From positions 620,001 to 684,000 of the forward strand of contig NZ_MECJ01000002.1 in assembly GCF_014596475.1 (NCBI RefSeq): a stretch of DNA of 64,000 nt, read 5' to 3'. Below are positions 60,601 through 64,000 of this stretch, one piece after another. The notes under the pieces were generated by a model, which made no database searches, was not told the origin of the DNA, and saw only the letters and a list, made by a program, of their open reading frames with translations. Every line of letters starts with the position of its first letter. Positions within the stretch are counted from its first letter, which is position 1. The translations under genes were made by a program, and so were the position numbers. This DNA is from Streptomyces sp. CBMA152. Lineage in GTDB: Bacteria > Actinomycetota > Actinomycetes > Streptomycetales > Streptomycetaceae.

Positions 60601-63534
60601 ATGAGATTCGGGGTGCTGGGGCCGTTACACGTCCAGATCACCGGGCGCGAGGTCCGGCTCGACGGGCCGCGGCAGGCCAAGATGCTGGCAGCACTTCTGA
60701 TCGACGCCAACACCAGCGTCGCCATGGAACGGCTCGTCGCCGTGATGTGGGACGGGAACGCGCCCGCCACCGCGGTCCGTCAGGTCCAGGACGCTCTCTC
60801 AGGGCTGCGCCGCAACCTCGCCGCCTGCGGAGCACCCGGCTCCCTGATCAGCACCCGGCGCGGCGGCTACGAGATCCACCTGGCCCCGGATCAGCTCGAC
60901 CTGCTGGAGTTCGGCCATGAGCGGTACCTTGCCGAACGGCACACGGCCCCGTTCGAGACGGCTGCCGCGCTGCGCCGGGCGCTGACCTGCTGGCGCGGGA
61001 ACGCCCTGACCGACATCTCCAGCCGGGTCCTGGAGATCGATGCGGCACGGCTGAACATGAAACGCGCGGCCACGCACAAGCAGTGCCTGGCCATCGAACT
61101 CGACCTGGGGCGGCATCGTGAGGTCATCGAGGAGCTGACCGCTCTGCTGCGCGAGCACCCCTATGACGAGCAGGTCGCCGAACACTTGATAGTCGCTCTA
61201 TACCGATGTCGGCGACAGGGCGAGGCGCTGCAGGTGTACGAACGGCTGCGCCGGACACTGGCCGACGAACTCGGCGTCGACCCCAGCCGGCCGCTCCAGG
61301 CACTGCACCAGCGCATCCTCACCGCGGATCCCGCCCTGACGGCTCCGGTCCCGGCAAGCAGGCCCTTGGACATACCACCGGTGAGCCCTGACGAGGCAGC
61401 CGCCAGGCCGGCCATGGCGATGCCTGTACGTCAACTGCCTCTCGACGTATCCGACTTCGTGGGCCGGGCCGAGGAGCTGGCCGAGATCGCCCGATTACTC
61501 GACAGGTCGGCGTCGAACCGGGCCCCGGTGGCCGTCATCGTGGGCGGTCCCGGTGTCGGCAAGTCCTCCCTGGTGACGCACGCCGCGCGGCTGGCGAGCG
61601 CCGACTTCCCCGACGGGCAGCTCTACCTCAACCTCGCCGGGACATCAAACGAGCCGCGGGACGCGGGACTGATGCTGGCCGAGGCGCTGCGTGCGCTCTC
61701 GATCGCCGGCAGCGCGATCCCGAACGGCCTGTCCGAGCGGGCCGCGCTCTACCGGTCGTTGCTGGCCGACCGTCGCATGCTGGTGGTGCTGGACGATGCC
61801 GGCCACGCCGATCAGGTACTGCCCTTGCTGCCCGCGGCCGACGGCTGTGCCGTGTTGATCACCAGCCGCACTCTGCTGACGCAACTTCCCGGCGCTCGGC
61901 ACATCAACCTGGAGGTGCTGAGCCCGGCAGAGGCCAGGGAGTTGTTCACCGAAATCGTGGGGCGGCGGCGGGTCGAGCGGGAGCCGGCGGAGGCCGACGC
62001 GATCCTCGACTGCTGCGGCAACCTGCCGCTGGCGATCCGGATCGCCAGCGGCAAGCTGACGGGCCGCCCGGCCTGGTCGCTGCGGGTTCTGCGGGAACGC
62101 ATCGAGGACGAGTCACGGCGGCTGGCCGAGCTGAGGATCGGGGATCTGAGCGTGCGAGCCAGCGTCGAGCTGAGCCTGCGGCTGCTGCCGGCCGACGTGG
62201 TGCGCGCGCTGAGTCTGCTGGGTCTGCTCGGCGCCTACACCCTGCCCGGCTGGGTGGTCGGCCCTCTGCTGGACCGCTCGGACGGCGAGGAGGTGCTGGA
62301 CACCCTCGTCGACGCCAGCCTGGTTCGGCTGACCGCCACCGACGCCCTCGGCGAGCCTCGCTACCGGCTGCACGACCTGATCAGGACCTGTGCCGTGGAG
62401 ATCGCCGCCCCGCTGCCGACGGCGGACAAGCGGGACGCGATCTCCCGCGTGCTGTCCGTCTGGCTTGAGCTGATCGGGCGCGGCACAGACCGGCTGCCGG
62501 GCGGGCTGCTGGCCCCCACTCCCGGTTCAGCACCCCGCCGGTCACTGCCCGATACGGTCATGGACCGGCTGCTCGCCGACCCGGTCGGCTGGTTCGACGC
62601 GGAACGCGACAACCTGCTCGGCACGGTGAAACTGGCCGTGCACTGGGGCCTGGACGAGCTGGCCTGGGAGCTGGCGGCCGGCACGACGACCTACTACGAC
62701 CACCGGTGTCTCTACCAGGACTGGCAGCACGGGCACCGGCTCGCGCTGGACGCCGCCGAGGCCGCCGGCAACATGCGCGGCGTATCAGTACTGCTGCGCG
62801 GTCTTGGGCAACTGCACATCTACCAAGACGAGTTCGACCGGGCCACCCGCGCCCTGGAGTCCTCCCTCAGGTTGTGCCAGGAAAGTGGGGACAAACACGG
62901 CGAGGCCCTTTCGGTGGCCATGCTGGGTACGGTCAGCCGGGTACAGGGCCGTGACGACGAAGCACTCGAACGTATCGAGCACGCGCTGGCCATCGCGGCC
63001 GGGGAAGGCGACCGGCACATCGAAGCGCAGCTGTCCTGCTCCATGGCCGTGATGAAGCTCATGCAGGGCAAACTCGACGAGGCGGAGTTCTGGTTCGACG
63101 GAGCCCTGAGCCAGGCCAGGGCGCTGGGCGACGGGCATCGCATGGCCGTGGTGCTGCGGCGGTTCAGCCGGCTGCACGATCGGCGCGGTGATCCGGATGA
63201 GGCGCTGCGCTGTCTGAGGCAGGCGTTGGCCACCTTCGAGGAACTGGCCGACGAGCGGTGCGCCGCGTACACGCTGCTGGAAGTCGGCCGCGTGCACGCC
63301 GGTCAACACGACCGGGACCGGGCGAGCCCGGCGCTGCAGCGCGCGGCGGGTATCTTCCACCGGCACGGCGACCACCAGGACGAGGCCACATGCTGGCAAC
63401 TGATCGGCGACCTGGACGCCGCCGCCGGCCTCCACCACCTGGCGCGCCAACACCGAGAACGGGCGCTGCGGCTGTGGCAGACGATCGGCGACATGAACCA
63501 GACGAGCGCTCCAGCGCGACCATCGTCACCATGA
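60601..63534 (+). CDS. AfsR-type SARP regulator (SARP, NB-ARC, TPR)
   Basis: A 977-residue regulator. Residues 1-95 are an OmpR-like winged helix (MRFGVLGPLHVQIT...), 95-245 a BTAD domain (LDLLEFGHERYLAERHTAP; ADELGVDPSRPLQALHQRIL). Around 300-610 is an NB-ARC ATPase: P-loop GGPGVGKSS near 317 and LVVLDD. The C-terminal 300 residues are TPR repeats (DEFDRATRALESSLRLCQESGDKHGEALSV). AfsR-like proteins activate antibiotic and secondary-metabolite genes. Two TTA codons (60625-60627 and 61495-61497) imply bldA control. Its promoter has a decayed inverted copy at 58.2-58.35 kb. No biosynthetic cluster is in view downstream. Confidence 0.88.
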   Translation: MRFGVLGPLHVQITGREVRLDGPRQAKMLAALLIDANTSVAMERLVAVMWDGNAPATAVRQVQDALSGLRRNLAACGAPGSLISTRRGGYEIHLAPDQLDLLEFGHERYLAERHTAPFETAAALRRALTCWRGNALTDISSRVLEIDAARLNMKRAATHKQCLAIELDLGRHREVIEELTALLREHPYDEQVAEHLIVALYRCRRQGEALQVYERLRRTLADELGVDPSRPLQALHQRILTADPALTAPVPASRPLDIPPVSPDEAAARPAMAMPVRQLPLDVSDFVGRAEELAEIARLLDRSASNRAPVAVIVGGPGVGKSSLVTHAARLASADFPDGQLYLNLAGTSNEPRDAGLMLAEALRALSIAGSAIPNGLSERAALYRSLLADRRMLVVLDDAGHADQVLPLLPAADGCAVLITSRTLLTQLPGARHINLEVLSPAEARELFTEIVGRRRVEREPAEADAILDCCGNLPLAIRIASGKLTGRPAWSLRVLRERIEDESRRLAELRIGDLSVRASVELSLRLLPADVVRALSLLGLLGAYTLPGWVVGPLLDRSDGEEVLDTLVDASLVRLTATDALGEPRYRLHDLIRTCAVEIAAPLPTADKRDAISRVLSVWLELIGRGTDRLPGGLLAPTPGSAPRRSLPDTVMDRLLADPVGWFDAERDNLLGTVKLAVHWGLDELAWELAAGTTTYYDHRCLYQDWQHGHRLALDAAEAAGNMRGVSVLLRGLGQLHIYQDEFDRATRALESSLRLCQESGDKHGEALSVAMLGTVSRVQGRDDEALERIEHALAIAAGEGDRHIEAQLSCSMAVMKLMQGKLDEAEFWFDGALSQARALGDGHRMAVVLRRFSRLHDRRGDPDEALRCLRQALATFEELADERCAAYTLLEVGRVHAGQHDRDRASPALQRAAGIFHRHGDHQDEATCWQLIGDLDAAAGLHHLARQHRERALRLWQTIGDMNQTSAPARPSSP

Positions 63535-63644
63535 GGCGGTTATGCCCTTATGCCCTTGATCGGTCCTGGACTTGCTCGCCTTCGTTCCCACCAGTGCCCA
63601 GGCCCACCGCGCCGAGAGGGCGCAGAGGCGATACCGTCACCTCA

Positions 63645-64000
63645 TCAGGGCCGAGCCTCGTCGGGGGAGGGAAACCCCCCGGGGAAGACAGGGCTGAGCA
63701 GGCAGGGTGCGCGGCCTGGTGTCGCCCGGTTGGCCAGCCGGGTACTCAGCGCCGCGCAACTGAACTGTCACCTCGGTGAGTTCGTGCGAGCTGAACCAGA
63801 GCGTGCCCTGGCGGTGGGTGACCGCATCGCCCGCCGGGCCGGCGTCGTCGCGGTGGAGGTAGACGTTGGCCTCCGCGATGAGTTACGGCCATGGCGGCGG
63901 CGAAGCCCCGGCGGTGGTCATCCAGTGTCATCGCGGCGGCGGCGTCGGCATCGACGACCGGGCGGTCCTGGCGTAGCCGGTAGTGCCGCTCGACGGTGCC
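63645..64000 (-). pseudogene. ArsR-like regulator gene with two frameshifts, cut by the window edge
   Basis: Reading the minus strand from the edge: GTVERHYRLRQDRPVVDADAAAAMTLDDHRRGFAAAM, then a shift to LIAEANVYLHRDDAGPAGDAVTHRQGTLWFSSHELTEV, then a second shift to STRLANRATPGRAPCLLSPVFPGG and a stop at 63645-63647. The three pieces in order give the C-terminal part of an ArsR/HTH_20-type regulator. Two independent shifts make a sequencing error unlikely to be the whole story. The 110-base gap 63535-63644 holds no gene that I can support. Confidence 0.6.

Noticed and set aside
1..64000. CRISPR arrays, rRNA or tRNA genes, phage attachment sites
   Set aside because: No regularly spaced direct repeats, no rRNA-like sequence and no complete tRNA fold were seen on reading both strands.

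Overview
The window is a high-GC actinobacterial chromosome segment. GTG and TTG starts, start/stop overlaps, rare TTA codons and families such as Scr1/DUF397, DUF6629, AfsR-type SARP and MmyB-like regulators all point to Streptomyces or a close relative. No rRNA, tRNA, CRISPR array or intact prophage was seen. Much of the content is accessory: many secreted proteins and lipoproteins, many one-component regulators, one giant RHS/YD-repeat protein and several decayed genes, as expected of a variable chromosomal region.

Layout. 0-8 kb: 3' part of a giant TPR protein, a two-domain ABM protein, a secreted NlpC/P60 hydrolase with a structured leader, and a LysR/SDR divergent pair. 8-22 kb: GNAT acetyltransferase, small secreted proteins and lipoproteins, a frameshifted DUF6193-like gene, a Fic-domain protein, a TPR/membrane protein, a DUF6629-like membrane protein, an internally deleted alpha/beta hydrolase, a sphingomyelinase D-like phospholipase D, and a coupled pair of a surface Ig-like protein and a cytosolic partner. 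22-36 kb: a Nudix gene divergent from an Scr1-type XRE/DUF397 pair, a secreted amidase, HutD and an NCS1 permease, an operon of ECF sigma factor, Rieske protein, cupredoxin lipoprotein and Tat metallophosphoesterase, a TM2/DUF2752 pair, a ComB-like protein, and a serine hydrolase/MerR pair. 36-57 kb: a HAD-GT20 fusion (glucosylglycerol- or trehalose-phosphate type), an MmyB-like regulator facing an aldo/keto reductase, a divergent pair of secreted giants (DNRLRE/FG-GAP protein and a 2128-residue RHS protein) with a PH-like membrane protein downstream of the RHS gene, then an acyltransferase, AraC, SDR/MmyB and MarR/FMN-reductase regulator-enzyme pairs.

57-64 kb is a decay zone. It holds 5' ends of transposase-like genes (IS630-, IS21- and ISKra4-like), a VCBS-repeat remnant joined to the IS630-like fragment, a truncated inverted copy of the promoter and first codons of an AfsR-type SARP gene, the intact SARP gene with two TTA codons, and a frameshifted ArsR-like gene at the right edge.

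Functional themes are envelope and extracellular biology plus stress and redox regulation through adjacent regulator-target pairs. The most unusual items are the RHS protein with its lysine-rich tail and candidate immunity gene, the ECF/Rieske/cupredoxin/phosphoesterase operon, the HAD-GT20 fusion, and the inverted SARP promoter duplication. All family names come from reading motifs by eye; no database search was run.
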